DNA of 64,000 nt from Eonycteris spelaea (Eukaryota; Chordata; Mammalia; Chiroptera; Pteropodidae): the NCBI GenBank assembly GCA_003508835.1, contig PUFA01000066.1, forward strand, positions 8,760,501 through 8,824,500. Direction: 5' to 3'. Positions 21,320 to 33,165 of the stretch are shown here, one piece after another; positions within the stretch are counted from its first letter, which is position 1; every line of letters begins with the position of its first letter. Position numbers and translations under genes: made by a program. A model generated the notes under the pieces. It saw nothing but the letters and a program-made list of their open reading frames with translations. It was not told the origin of the DNA and ran no database searches.

Positions 21320-24305
21320 AAAAAGAAAAAGAGAGAATGGTGGCACCTGCGAGTGAGGAGTGCAGAGCCTGGGAGGCTGAGATGCGGGGCAGAGTGGGGA
21401 GGGACGCTGGGCTTCTGGGGACCCGCAGGTGCCAGGCCCTGGGCAACTCCTGGAGGGTGGACCTGGTGGTGAAGCTTTGGGGCACTTATCAGTGGACATG
21501 GGGGCACCCGAGGCCCCAGCACAGAGGACAGGCGGCCCTTTGTTGCCCCCCAAATGCGTGAGACCTTGCGTTGAGCTCTGGGGTACAGTGGTGACGAGAG
21601 AGCGAGTGCGGCATCCCCTGGGCATGCGCCGTCCCCCGGGCCTGCCCCCAGTGGGTGTGCAGGACGGTGGCTTCCTGCCCCCAGCCACATGTGGGTACCG
21701 AGTCGACAGCCGGGTGTACTGGGCTGGATTTTGCGAGAGGGCGTGTCACACGCTGCCCTTGGGCAGCTGGGCGGTGCGTTCAGAGCCGTCTCGTGTGCGA
21801 TCTGCCCGTGGCCGACATGCTCCATGCTCTCCTTTCATTGTTGGGCGTTTTCAAAATACTTCTGCGGCTTCGGTCTCGGCCGTGAAGGATGGAGGGCTCA
21901 GCTGCGGCCAATCTGCTCTTGCCCCGCGAGAGCCGACCACGTGGGCCCTGGGTCAGCAGGTGTTCGCCATTCACTGGAAGTGGCGCAGGCGCGGACCTCG
22001 GAGCCGGGGTGCTGCCGGGGAAGAGGGGCGGCCGCCGGCCCTCAGGGGGCTTCCCTTCCAGCGGGAGGGCAGGACTGCAGATGCGGAAGGCAAGCACCAA
22101 ACAAAACAACCCGGACCCCGCGGAGGCCTGCGGGAAGGTCAGGACAGGGGGCAGGGGCTGAGCCGGGGTGGCGGGCGGGCCCCGCGAAGAGGGGCCTTTG
22201 GCTGCAGACCTGCGTGAGGATGGGGGGCGGGGAAAGGGTTCCCGGCACGAGGAAGAGCGGGGCGGCGGCCCCCAGGTGGGAATTGGGGAGCAGATGAGGG
22301 CCGTGAGGCTGGAGACGGGTGAGCAAGGGAAGATGCGGGCCCTGGGGACGCCACGTGTGCAGGCCGGGCCCCCGGTGGCTGTCCCTGTGACAGCAGGCTC
22401 TCGGCGGCGTTGGGGGGGTGGGGGGACAGACATCTGCTGCCTGGAGGGCAGAGACGGGACAGTGGGCAGCGTGGGGACATGGAGGCGGCAGAGCCGACAG
22501 GACCCCCAGACGCCCCGGGGGCGGGAAGCTGGGATCCGCAGAGGTCTGTGTCTCCGTACCTGGGGGTGCCATGGCGGAGGGGGCGGCCGTGCCCGTTTGG
22601 GGAGCCCTCTTGACGTCCTGAGGCTGTGTGGGTGGCCGTCGCACAGCGGAGTCTGGGGCTCGGGACAGTGGTCAGCCTGGAGCCCCCAGTCTGGGCTTCG
22701 TCAGGGTGGGGCCGAGTGGCCAGGCGTGCCGTGTTTCAGTGTGGCGTCAGGCACCAAATTTCAAATTTCGGTTTGGGGCAAGGGTCCAGGGACCCAGCCG
22801 GGGTGGTGCGGACTGTGTGCCCACCACTCTGGACGTCCTGCGGCCGGCCCTTGGGAGGCTCCCCGACCTCTCCGTCTGTGCCCGGGAGGATTTGTCCAGC
22901 TGCCACCTGAGGCTCAGCTGCCTTGATTGAGGCCACTTCACGGAGCGCACCTGGGCGGGTCCCGGTCCCCGGCCTGAGCGGGGCGCGTGGGTCTCTGCGG
23001 CCAGAGCTGCTTTAATTTAGGAACAAATGAGCCGGTTATTCTTCCAGAGTCTTCCAAGTCTGATTCGGAAGCGCTGACTTGTACTAGGACATTTCTGTTC
23101 CAAATGAGTTTTTCTTTACAAAAAAAAAATTTTAAGGGAGAGGCGTGATCGATGACATCGTGACACGTTCCAGCAGATGCTCATTAAGAGTTGAGGCTTT
23201 CGGGGCTGTGGGGGGCCGTTGGGGTGTGATATGTGTGTCTCCGGGTCAGCTCGGGACCAGGCTGGGCTCCTGAGGGTAGTGGTTCTGAAGACGAACATTG
23301 GGTCTCGGCTGCCCAGTTCTTCCAGAATCGCAATGACCACCAGCTGGACTTAGCAGGCGTTTTCAGTAGCAAGTGACTGGACCTTCAGAAGCAGACAGAG
23401 CATTCATCAGCCCAGAAAACTGGACATCCAAAGCCGGGTGCCTTGGTAGCTCCAGCTAGTGTCCCCCGTCTGTCCCAGGCTTGGCTGGGCCCTTGAACCC
23501 ACGACCATGGCCTCAGAATGGGGAGAGCCGGACAGCTGAGGCTCAGCTTATGGGCCACGTCACAGGCCCTCCAGGCCAGGGCTGGGCCCATGTCCCGTTG
23601 CAGCCAGGCCTGAGGCCCCCCAGAAGAAAGCCAGGGGGTGTCAGCTGAGCAAAGTGTGGATGCGAACACCAGCCCTGTCCAGCTGCGTCCCCGCACTGCG
23701 GGGACCCACGATTGTGCTCACCTGTGGGTTTGGGGTCGTCTTGGCCTCTGTCTTATCCCCATCAAGTATGTGCTCGGAGGCAGAGGGTGCAGCGGGTGAC
23801 ATCCAGGCGGCAGTAGAAGGCGCTCGAGGGGCATTCGCAAGCCCCCTCTCTCTCCTGCCACCTGTCCAGGGGCCTGGGGCATTTCTCGCCCCACCTGTCC
23901 CTCATCCACATGTCCTGCCGCCCCGTTACCTGAAGGACGGCTGTCTGCTGCTGAGCTTGGCCGATGACTAAGCTGACAGCTCCATGTCTGTTTTAAGGGA
24001 GGTGCGCGGTCCTCAGGCTCGGACCAGGAGTCACCTGCAGAGCTGGCTCTCTGGACTGTTGGTCAGGTGAGAGCGTGACGTGTGGCTCAGGCAACAGGTG
24101 TCTTTGGGGCTGTGGGGCGTGGCACTACACTGAGTGTTTCCTCCCTCCCCTCTCCAAGGAACACGTCGGGACGAGGCTCGAACCTTCTCGGAACCCCGCT
24201 CCCTCCTTCCTCCCCGTTACTGCTCCGTCCTCCACACCATCTGTCTGGACGCCCCGTGCGTGCATGTGGGTCTCGGCAGGAAGTGTGCGTGGGGCCGCTT
24301 CCTGG
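21320..24305. other. GC-rich unique sequence, no gene
   Basis: Long overlapping open frames on both strands at 21400-22930 arise from GC content: they lack splice structure and recognisable domains. A less GC-rich patch with an A-run lies at 23005-23140. Confidence 0.6.
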
Positions 24306-24309
24306 AAGG

Positions 24310-24840
24310 GTTGTAAAGAAACGGCACGTCTTGTTCCGAAACTTGCTTTTATTCAGCAGTGCGTCCTGGAGATGTATCTGGGTTAATAGATAAATCTTTC
24401 TCATCGCTATAGGACGTGCCATAGTCGTTTTAGCCTCTCAGCAGCCGGTGGCCGTGCGGTCGTTCCCAGACCTGCCTCCTTTGGGCGCGAGGAGCCGGCA
24501 CCTGTGTGCACCTCTCGGTGGTCGTGGGCAAGCGGCTCTCAGTGGGCGCGGTCTGGGAAGTGGACTTCCCGGGACCGCGAGCCGGCGCCCACCTTTATAA
24601 TGTTACCTGGTGCTGCCAAGTCGTTTGCCACGCCCGACGGCCGGGTCCGAGGCGTCCGTTTCTCCAGGTGCCTGGACATGTCCGTGTTCTTGAATTTCGC
24701 CGGTCCTGCAGGAGAAGGGTGGAACTTGCGTGGAATAATTTGCATTCCCTCGATTGCTTAGAGAGAGGGTTTTTCTTAGTTAACTGGCCGTGTGGATTTC
24801 ACTCTCTCGTTTCCTCCATCTTCGCATCCCGTGGCTAGTC
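24310..24840 (-). mobile_element. LINE-1 fragment, antisense, highly diverged
   Basis: CAGTGCGTCCTGGAGATGTATC, TGCTGCCAAGTCGTTTGCC and GGTGCCTGGACATGTCCGTG parallel antisense L1 segments around the TGCCAAATTG...TCCAAAGTGG region. Boundaries uncertain. Confidence 0.45.
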
Positions 24841-25054
24841 TTTTTCTGATCGGTCCCTAAGAGCTATTTGTGTGTTCTGGTCGCATTCTCTGTTCCCGCT
24901 CTCTCTGCGGCTTGTCTTTTAGCTTGGTTTGTAGGAGCTTTGGTTGAGCAGACGCCGTTTCTTTCCCGTAGAGCCGATACGGAACGTTCCGGGGGTTGCA
25001 GGGGTGCAGTGAGATGATCCGATGATGTCTGTATATGTCGCAGGTGATCACCAC

Positions 25055-25270
25055 AGCGAGTGGTGAACATCCACCACCTCAAATTGTTACAGGTTGTTTC
25101 CCTTGTGATGAGAACTCTCTCAGCTGCTCTCAAACATACAAGACAGTCCGGCCGGTCGCCATGCTGTTTGATACATCCCTCAGTTTTTCGTTTTGATGGG
25201 GTAAAACTTATCAACTTTTCCTTTACATATTTGCTTTTAGTGCCTTTTTAAGAAAAACTTTTCCGACCTC
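25055..25270 (-). mobile_element. LINE-1 fragment, antisense
   Basis: GTGAACATCCACCACCTCAA, GTTTCCCTTGTGATGAGAAC and TTTGATGGGGTAAAACTTATC resemble antisense L1M 3' UTR. Confidence 0.6.
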
Positions 25271-25919
25271 AAGTTCAGAGTGAACACCTTGTCCCAGTGC
25301 GCCTGAGATGGTCCGGCTTTAGCCCTGGGTGCCTTTCCTGGGGACCCCTGTGTCCCCGCGAGGCAGGCGGCTGGCGCTGAGCCTCTGTCTGTGATTCCCC
25401 TCTTTAGGTGTCTGTTCTAATCCGCTGCAGTTTACCCTCGCGGACAGTGCGAGCAGGTTTTTAATGGGGATTCTGGCACGTGAGTCATGCTGACACCTGC
25501 TCCCCTTCTGGGGTCCGGTATCTGGGTGCGTGCCAGGTGGAGGGTGCCCACGGGAGCAGCTCCCCGTGCAGACCCTGGGTGCCGTGTCTCTAGCAAGCTT
25601 GCCTGGGGTGACGTTTCATGCGTGTCGTCACGACTGGCTGCTGGAGGGGTTAAGTGGGTCCTGTGTGCCTCCCCTGGGAGAGGATTCTGGAAGCTCGTGC
25701 CTGGCTTATTCCAGACTCCGCCCCGTGCACCTTTGTTGAATGCAGTTATGCTCTGTGTCCATCACTGTCCTGAGTCATAGCTGTGAGTGTGACTGTGTCC
25801 AAGTCCTTGGAGTCCTCCCGGTGAGTCCCCGAACCCAGGGTGGCCTCGGGGACACTACACTATAGTCCTCTGTTCACTCCCACCCACGATCTGCCCTCCC
25901 ACCAGATACAGACCCAGGG

Positions 25920-25990
25920 CTGTGGCGACTGGCTCATGTCGCCCCAGTGCCTGGCACATAGTAGGTGCTTTGTAAATCCTGCGGCCTTAC
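25920..25990 (+). repeat. L2 LINE 3' end
   Basis: CCCAGTGCCTGGCACATAGT followed by AGGTGCTTTGTAAATCCTG is the classic L2/MIR-type 3' tail. Confidence 0.8.
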
Positions 25991-26584
25991 TAAGAGCATG
26001 AGCAAGAGATTGGTGGTGGGAGTCCCCTTCCCCGCGGGGACACAGCAGAGAGATCCCTGAGGCTCGCTTGTTGGCGTTTCTCCCTTGGGCTGTGTCTCCT
26101 AACATGGAGCCTCTGGCTTCTCCCTAAAAGGAGAACCTTTCACCGGAAGGACCCCGAATCCGGTAGCACTTCCTCTCTCAAACTGCAGGGGGAGGGCTGT
26201 GGCCTCTTCTCTGGGTCTCTCAGAAAGCTCCACGTAATCCTGAAAGCACATCACACTTCTGGACTGTCTTGAATTACTTGCACAGCATTTCTACAAGTGC
26301 ACCTTGAAGAGTGTGTGTGTGTTTACCTCTTGGTTAAACATATGGATAATAAAAAATAAGAGAAGGTAATCCTCTTATTTATAGATTACAGTGGTTTCCA
26401 ATTTGGAGAATTAAGTCACAGGCGAAACAATTGTCATCCCAGTGTGGGACCGGAGAAGGGCCACCCGAGGTCCCTCTGCAAGACTGGCAGTCACGCTAGC
26501 CAGCGCTGGACACGGGGGAGCCCTGTCCTGGGGCCTGCTTGTGCCCCTGCACGCGGCATGCTTGGTGTGTGCCCAGCGGGCGGG

Positions 26585-26645
26585 TCAGGGAGGGAGGGAC
26601 TTGCCCAAGGCCACCCAGCCCCGGGGGCCGAGTTTGAACCCCAGC
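26585..26645 (-). repeat. MIR fragment
   Basis: GGGACTTGCCCAAGGCCACC followed by CCGAGTTTGAACCCCAGC is the reverse of MIR. Confidence 0.8.
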
Positions 26646-27755
26646 GGTCTACTCTACTCAGGTGGACTCTGCAGTCTTAGCCGTCTGGCTCTCCTGCCTG
26701 CCGCAAACCGTAATCACATTCTCTACCTTTTGTTCTGGGAGGAAGCGCTGGTTCTTTGTGCCTGATTCGGGGACCCTAATGAATGCCTTTAACTCGGGGA
26801 CACTTGGAGGTGCCTGCTTTGGAAACAGGGAGGTGGACGCCGTGTGCCCGCGGGTGGGACTCCGTGGCCGTTCTCCCCACCTGTCCTCCTCCTCTGTGGT
26901 TTGTTCCGCTCTTTTGAGTCTTGGGCTGGCCCTGGTCGCAAGCATATCCCTCTCCCGAGGGTCCTCTGTGCAGGCCATGGGGTGGGGGGAGTGGAGGGTC
27001 GTGCAGAGGCAGGAGAGCCCTCGGAGTCGGGCCGATGGCCGAGTCCTGGCCCTCCCTGGGGCGCTGAGCCTCGCTGTCCTCGTTGGTGGGGGGTGACAGC
27101 AGCCCCGTGTCCTCGGCCATGCTGAGAATCAAGGGGCCGTCGTATGCACCCGTTTCCGGTGGTGCCAAACGGCCAGCCGCAGACTCGGCCACCGAGAGCG
27201 CACTGTCGACTCCACACACCCCCGAGGCCCTGAGGCCTGGTGGGCTCAGCGGGTCCCCCGCTCTGGTCCCCCAGGCCAGAGCAAGGCGCCCCCAGGTCCA
27301 CACTCCTTGCCGGAGCCCTGGGAGAGCAGTGTCTCTGTGGAAGGCGGAGCCCGTCGGGAGAGGCTTGTTCTGGTTGCCAGCGATTCCCGGTCCCCGAGTG
27401 TGGGGCCGAGGTCCCTGTTTTCTTGCTGGCCGTGGTGGGGGGTCGTTCTTTGCGTCTGGCCCTCTGCTCTGCTTTTAGGGGCCCCTGCGACTCCACTGGG
27501 CCATGGACCACCCAGGATGATCTCCCTTTTCAGCTGATGGTCACCTGATTCCATCTGCAGCCACTGTCACCGGTCATGGCAGTGCCTGGAGCACCGTCTG
27601 AGTGACGGGGGCGAGACCCTGGGGGACGAGAATCCTGCCGGCCACACTGTGGGCCAGTGGATCGGCCCAGGGCGCGCCCACAGCACACGCTCGGTGCCCG
27701 CGGGTGACGCCACTGTGCTGAGCCCGTAGCAGCAGCCGCGTGAGTTTGTGGAGGG

Positions 27756-27806
27756 CTGTGTGTGCGTGCGCGTGTGCGTGTGTGTTTGCGTGTGAATGTG
27801 TGAGTG
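27756..27806 (+). repeat. (GT)n / (GTGC)n microsatellite
   Basis: GTGTGTGCGTGCGCGTGTGC alternating repeat, interrupted. Confidence 0.9.
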
Positions 27807-27820
27807 ACATCCGGGTCCTG

Positions 27821-27841
27821 CTTCCGGGAATCCTGACGTCA
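27821..27841. promoter_or_regulatory. ETS-like CTTCCGGGA next to CRE TGACGTCA
   Basis: CTTCCGGGA at 27821-27829 is followed four bases later by a perfect CRE at 27834-27841. ETS plus CRE pairs are typical of active promoters or enhancers. Nothing else nearby marks a gene start. Confidence 0.3.
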
Positions 27842-28224
27842 AAACAGAAACCTCCCTCTAACTTGCGGAGTGCATAACCCGTCGGCGACTTTTAACCCGT
27901 CTGAATTTTGACTGTGACCGAGCGCAGGAGTCTCCCCTTTAGGACAGTCTGTCTGCCACGCCCCCACCCCGGGCCAGGCCGCCCCCATGTCTCCACGCCA
28001 GTCTCCCGCCCAGAACCTTCCAAGGAGAAGGCGAATCTGCTCTCTCCCCCTCTGGGCAGGAGCCCTCTGGGGTTTCCCCTTCCTCGCAGGATAAAGCCTG
28101 AGCTCATCCGCACAGCTCATGGGGCCCTTTGGGCTCTGGGGCCTGCCCCTGCCCTCGCCAAATACACCCCCCCCCATGGTGCTCCAGCCCGTCTCAGCTC
28201 CTCCCGCTGCCCAGGCCCCGGCAC

Positions 28225-28335
28225 ATGCTGTCGCCGGGGCACCCTCCCCCGCCGCACAGCACCCCGGCACAGCACCCCGGCACGCACGCTGCACCCAGCA
28301 AACGCTCAGCGAGTGACCAGGCACACGAATCCACG
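28225..28335 (+). repeat. L2 LINE 3' end, diverged, with CACCCCGG duplications
   Basis: Two copies of CACAGCACCCCGG, then CAGCAAACGCTCAGCGAGTG and GAGTGAGTGAACC resemble an L2 tail. Confidence 0.45.
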
Positions 28336-28859
28336 AGTGAGTGAACCCGGCAATCGGACCCCAAACAGGGCCTTCTGCTCTCTGGGACGTTTCCCGTGGG
28401 TCAAGCCCGCGGGGTCGGCGTGGCCTTCGAGCCGGTGCCTTTCCAGGCTGCATGTCGGGGTCCCTGTGGAGCCGGAAGCAACCCCACTCCAGATTCTGCA
28501 CCTCCTCGCCCTGCCGACAGCCCCCGAGGGCCCTCTTACATCACAGCGTGAGTGGACACGTGGGTCCCCGAGCAGCCCATGAAGACAGCCAGAAGGAAGA
28601 GAGGTCCCAAACACAGCAGCGTGACAGGCCAGGAGCGATCCCTGCTGCACCCCAAGTTGCAGGACTGAAGCGGCCTCTGCTAAACATAGACGTGAAGGTT
28701 GCTCCCCCCGTCCCCCACCCCGTAGGCGACGGAAACCCCTGGCTCCATTACAATGTACAGTATGGAGCCTGGAGAAGGTACCAGCATCAATTGCCTGAAT
28801 CATCGCTGCCCCGCAAACGTGAGACCCCAGTGGGTGGCCCAGCGTCACACGCACAGCGG

Positions 28860-29370
28860 TTTTAATGAACGCCGGACCCCGAAAGAGATCCCAGCCTCCG
28901 TGAATCTACGCCGTTATTTATAGGTTTGTGTAAGTGGACTCTTGGAATTATCGCTCTGGCTCTGGGGCTTATGATGTATTTTTAAAGCACTACCTATAAA
29001 CCTAGCGTTATAGATTTTCTGTAATTTATAGACCAGGCGCGGTGCTGTGTTTGAGCTGTTACACTGTAAAATACGGAGTCGGCCGTGGCTGCAGCGGGCG
29101 TCGGCGACATAAATCCAGGCTCCGCTAAGTCAATAAGCCCAGCTCTGTGGTCTCCCAAGGGAAAAGAAACGCTCCTCTAGAATATAAATCCAATAAACAT
29201 ATTAAAACGTACGCGTCGGGGTGGAGGACGTGTTTGGGTGACAAAGACCGTATTCAGACATGAATTATCATCCTTTAAAAGTAAGAGGGGAAAATGGCTT
29301 GGTGCCTTGGGCCGCAAGCATAATTACAGGAGAGGGTTAAGGGTTCGCCCTTCTTTTTAGCTTTAGCGTT
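28860..29370. promoter_or_regulatory. AT-rich candidate regulatory block between the two starts
   Basis: A sharp drop in GC within GC-rich flanks, not attributable to a repeat I know. It carries several homeodomain/MEF2-like words (TTATTTATAG, TTATAGATT, ATTTATAGACC, AATAAACATATTAAAA, ATAATTAC-like). Composition and motif density resemble conserved non-coding elements. Conservation is not tested. Confidence 0.35.
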
Positions 29371-30019
29371 TGAATCACGCTAAGTGTTTCGTGGCCGCCT
29401 TCTCCTGGCAAAAATGGCGGCGTTGCTGGTGGGAGCTTGGCTGGCCCTCGTCGCCCGCCTCCGGCCCTTCTCCTGGAGGCCACCCTCCGTCAGCTGAGGA
29501 CACAGCTGCCCGGAGCCCACCTGTCCACTTCCGCGCCTGGCAGGGGCGTGGGCTGTGGGCGTGTCTGCACGGGGGACGTGGGGCTCGCCGAGTTACGCTG
29601 TGACGTAGCGCTTGCCGGGAAGCGCTGGGGTTCCAGCGATGTTCAAACACGTAGATCTGAGTCACGGAAACAGACACGTGTGACACTCCCGTGTGCGGAC
29701 GTCGGGGGTTCCCCTTTATGCACTTATCCGTACCTCCTTGTGTCCTGGGCTTCTGCAGACCAGATGACGAGGGATACCTGTGCTGGGTCCCCGAGCGAGG
29801 CCTTCTCTGTTCCCCGGAGGCAGCCAGCTGTCCCCCACATTTGCTGTTCCCCACAGCACGCAGGACAGGCCCAGGGGCCAGCCGGGGTCAGGAGGTATTT
29901 AGTCAAGCTTCCCCATGAGCTGGAGTTGCGGGTAGGGGTTTTGGCCGGCCAGGGAGGCCTCACGGAGGGGCTGGGAGCCACAGGAGAAAGAATGTAGACG
30001 TCCTTTCCTGTCCTGTCAC

Positions 30020-30140
30020 TTGTTACATGTGGAAGCTTCAGCGAGCCACGTCCCTTCTCAGAGGCGCAACGTCATTCTTCGTAAAGAGAAGACAATTATC
30101 CCAACTTCGCAGGAGCGTTGCTCAACGCAAGGTCCCCGCT
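30020..30140 (+). repeat. MIR SINE
   Basis: AGCGAGCCACGTCCCTTCTCAG...GTAAAGAGAAGACAATTATCC...AGGAGCGTTGCTCAACGC matches MIR core to tail. Confidence 0.6.
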
Positions 30141-30634
30141 AAGTCACATGGCTGTCGTCGTTACCACTGTCACCACTGCCGCCTCCCTCATCGTCACCAT
30201 CAAGTCAGCGACTTTGAGGGGACCCAGGAGAGCATGAGGCCCCCGGCATGCTGCATAGGGCATGTGTGCTGCAGTCACAGCCCGGGCTCTGGGGCGGAGG
30301 GACCGGGCTCCGGCCCTGCCGGTGCCACCTCGGCAGGCAGGGACATATCAGTGCTGGCCGCGTTGGTTCTGTTTAGCATCGGCCGCGTTAGTTATTATAG
30401 AGCCCTGTGTCACGCCGGAGCAAACCCTGCCAGAGGCTTCAGCCGCGGGCTGTAGGCTCCCTTTCCAGGAGATCTGGAGGGAGGCAGGTCCAACGTCACC
30501 GCCCTCAGTTGTTGGCATTCCATCCTTGTGAGTGTCACCACAAGGTCACGGGGCGGCTGCTGCAGCTCCAGACCCCACAGGACATTCGGGGAGCACCCAG
30601 GCGAGGACGGCACAGGGCGCAGTTTCTCCTGTGA

Positions 30635-30648
30635 CCAGCAGAGGGCAG
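30635..30648 (+). promoter_or_regulatory. CTCF-like motif CCAGCAGAGGGCAG
   Basis: A full match to the CTCF core consensus, located between the two putative PHACTR3 starts and 3.7 kb upstream of the main exon. Confidence 0.5.
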
Positions 30649-31149
30649 GGCTCCCCGCCACACCTCCACGGGTCCTGTGGGGTGTGGCTTTGCTCCAGCC
30701 TGTGTCAGACCTGCTTCCCAGCCTGGGGTTTTGCCCCACTGCCCCTCTCGGCTGCTCCCCTAAGAGCTCAGGCAGAGACGGGGGCCTGAGCAGTTCTTTT
30801 GAAGTGACTGTGTTCGCTGGTTTAATTCTGTTCCTGTTGTTGGATGAGGAGAAAAACCACAGGGCCTGTGGGGCGGGGTGGGGGATGGAGGCTGGGAGGT
30901 TGGGGGTGGCCGGAGGTGGGTGAGGTCGGACCTTGTCTGTCTCTTTGCCTGCTTTGAGGCAACCACGATGGGGTTTCCAGCAATGCCTGCAGTCAGGGGA
31001 CGGCTTGGGGCTTTTGATCGAGGACCAGAAGGGGGAGCCCCCCTCAAGGACAGGGCACGGAGGGTTTAAGCACGATTCTTCTCAGCAGAGGCGAGAGGGG
31101 GCCGCCCCTCACACGGAGCCTCTGTGCGCCTCGTCGTTTTGAAACCACT

Positions 31150-31605
31150 TCACTGCAGCTCACCTGTTTACTGTGTAAAGTCCAGTCGTTTTTAGTGTAT
31201 TCATGGAGTTGAGAAACCACCACCATAGTCTAATTTTAGAACAGTTTACATTTCTGTCACTCCCCAAAACAAACCCAGTACTCATTAGCAGCCACTCCCC
31301 GTTCCCTGCCTCATTCTCCAGCCGCTCGTCCCCCTCCCCCAGCCCCAAGCAACCCCTGATCCGCCCTCTGTCTCCTCTCCGAGGACGGTTCACGTAAGTG
31401 GCATCCTGCACCGTGGGGTCTTTGTGACAGGCTCCTTTCTCCTGATGCGATGGTTTGAGGCCCATCCGTGTCGCAGTTATCAAGATTTTATTCCTTCTAT
31501 GGCTGAATGGTGTGGCATTGGGCGGATGGACATACCACGTGTTATTCCTCTATTTATTGGTTGATGGGCGTTTTGGCTGTTTCTATTTGGGGGGCCGCTG
31601 TGAAG
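31150..31605 (-). mobile_element. L1M 3' end, antisense
   Basis: CAGTCGTTTTTAGTGTATTC, CACCACCATAGTCTAATTTTAG, GGCCCATCCGTGTCGCAG and ATTTATTGGTTGATGGGCG follow antisense L1M in order. Confidence 0.85.
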
Positions 31606-31844
31606 CCCTGTAGGTTCCTGTAGGGCTTCCAGGCCGGTCCCACCTTTGCCATGATCTTGTTCAGGAGGGACAGTTGTGATGTCCACAAGGTCCCCTTGAG
31701 AGTCCTCGGGAGGAGACCTTCCTGCAGACAGCTGCGTTCACATGTTGTGGCCAGGTCTCCCCAGGCCTACGATGGTCCCGCTCGGGGAGTGAAAGACTCA
31801 CAGGGTCCAATTTACTAGGAGACTTGATCTTCTCTGGAGTCACT

Positions 31845-31965
31845 ATTTTCTTTTAAAATTTAAGGCTTTCTATTACAGAACATTTCAACGCTAGAGAAGA
31901 ATCTCATGAGCAGCCCCTACGCGCTCAGCGCTAACCGATCACAGCACTTTGCTGAATTACACGTT
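31845..31965 (-). mobile_element. Possible L1-type remnant, antisense
   Basis: TTTTAAAATTTAAGGC...AGAACATTTCAACGCTAGAGAAGAAT...CACTTTGCTGAATTACACG resembles a common old L1 3' segment. Weak. Confidence 0.35.
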
Positions 31966-32850
31966 TTAAGAAGTAAGCTTGGTGGCCGCTCTGGCTCCAG
32001 CCTCCTCTCCCCCCATGGGCTCCAGCAGCAAATGCTACCTCGTGCCCTTGCATTTCGGGGAGTGGGGGAGCGGGGACTGCCCGGTACACACCGGAAGTGA
32101 CCGGCAGTTATTTTAGGTGGTGCAGGGACAACCAGGCAGGGACCGTGGCCCACAGAAAAGCCCCTCTGTCTTCGTCCCCCATCAGAGGACGTCTCTTTGG
32201 TGCCTGCGTGCCTGAGCTCCGTGCTGACCTCAGTGCCCTCTTCCCCAAAGCAGGAGCCCACGGTAGGCCCAGGGGCTGGGACCCGGTCCTTCCCTGCGGT
32301 GACAGGAAGGCTGCATTTCTGTCACCCTTGTGGTGGCTTCCTTCAAAATGTTTCTAAGGGCCAAGAGTTGATTTGGGGGAAAATCTCAATTCCGTAGCAG
32401 TGCAGGTTGTGAGTATGGCCAGGCTGAGGGTAGAGGCTGAGTGGCAGACAGCTGGGAGCCACTGGTGTGACCTTTCTTTCCTCTCCTCCAGCAAATGCCC
32501 CTAAGCTACCATTCCCTGCCCCCCCTTCCCGCTCCCCCTGCAACCCCCTCCCCCCCAGCTTCTGGTTCATCTCTGTATCTGCTGCCGGCTGGCTCAGCCA
32601 GAGGCTCTCTCCCCTAGATGAGGGAGGGGCTGGCGGCGTGGTTGGGGAGCGTATTCGAAACCTGCCCAAGGACCCCCTTGGAGCCACCTGGGGCCTGGAA
32701 CCTCAGCCGTGTTCCAGCCCGGCCACGTCCTGGCATGTGACCTGGGCAGGTGCGCTCACCTCACTGGGTCGCCCTCCTCCCTACGGCGGAGACCAAAAGT
32801 ACTCACATCAGATAGGGCCCTGCACCCTCTGAGCTCTCTGCACGCATTTT

Positions 32851-32887
32851 TAGTGAATGAATGAATGAATGAATGAATGCATGAATG
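32851..32887 (+). repeat. (GAAT)n microsatellite
   Basis: About eight GAAT/GCAT units, possibly grown from an L2 tail. Confidence 0.9.
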
Positions 32888-33084
32888 CTTTGTTTGGAGG
32901 CGACTGCAGCAGGGAGCCCAAAGCTCCGCGAGGACTGGCCCCCCGGTTTCCCCACATTCTGGTCCTGTGCTTGGCCCTTCATTGGGGCTTCATTCAACAC
33001 TGCCAGGGTGGCCCCTGCTGCACCCCAGCCTCCGTTACCTGCCGCCCCAGGGAGGTCCCAGGCCCTGCTCCATGGTCACAGCTG

Positions 33085-33165
33085 AGGAACCCTAGCAGGC
33101 CCCTCCGAGCCTCAGTTTCTCATCTGCCTGGGGACTCAGGGGGCGTCCGTCCCCTGGGGTGTTGT
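33085..33165 (+). repeat. MIR fragment
   Basis: TCCGAGCCTCAGTTTCTCATCTGCC is diagnostic of MIR. Confidence 0.7.

Larger units (their letters stand above)
25271..28859. other. GC-rich unique sequence, no gene
   Basis: Contains L2 and MIR remnants, an AT-rich patch at 26265-26430, a GT repeat at 27756 and an ETS/CRE pair at 27821. The 27839-28501 minus open frame is an artefact. Confidence 0.55.
29371..31149. other. GC-rich unique sequence with a MIR and a CTCF-like site, no gene
   Basis: No exon recognised. A G-rich tract lies at 30865-30920. Confidence 0.55.
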
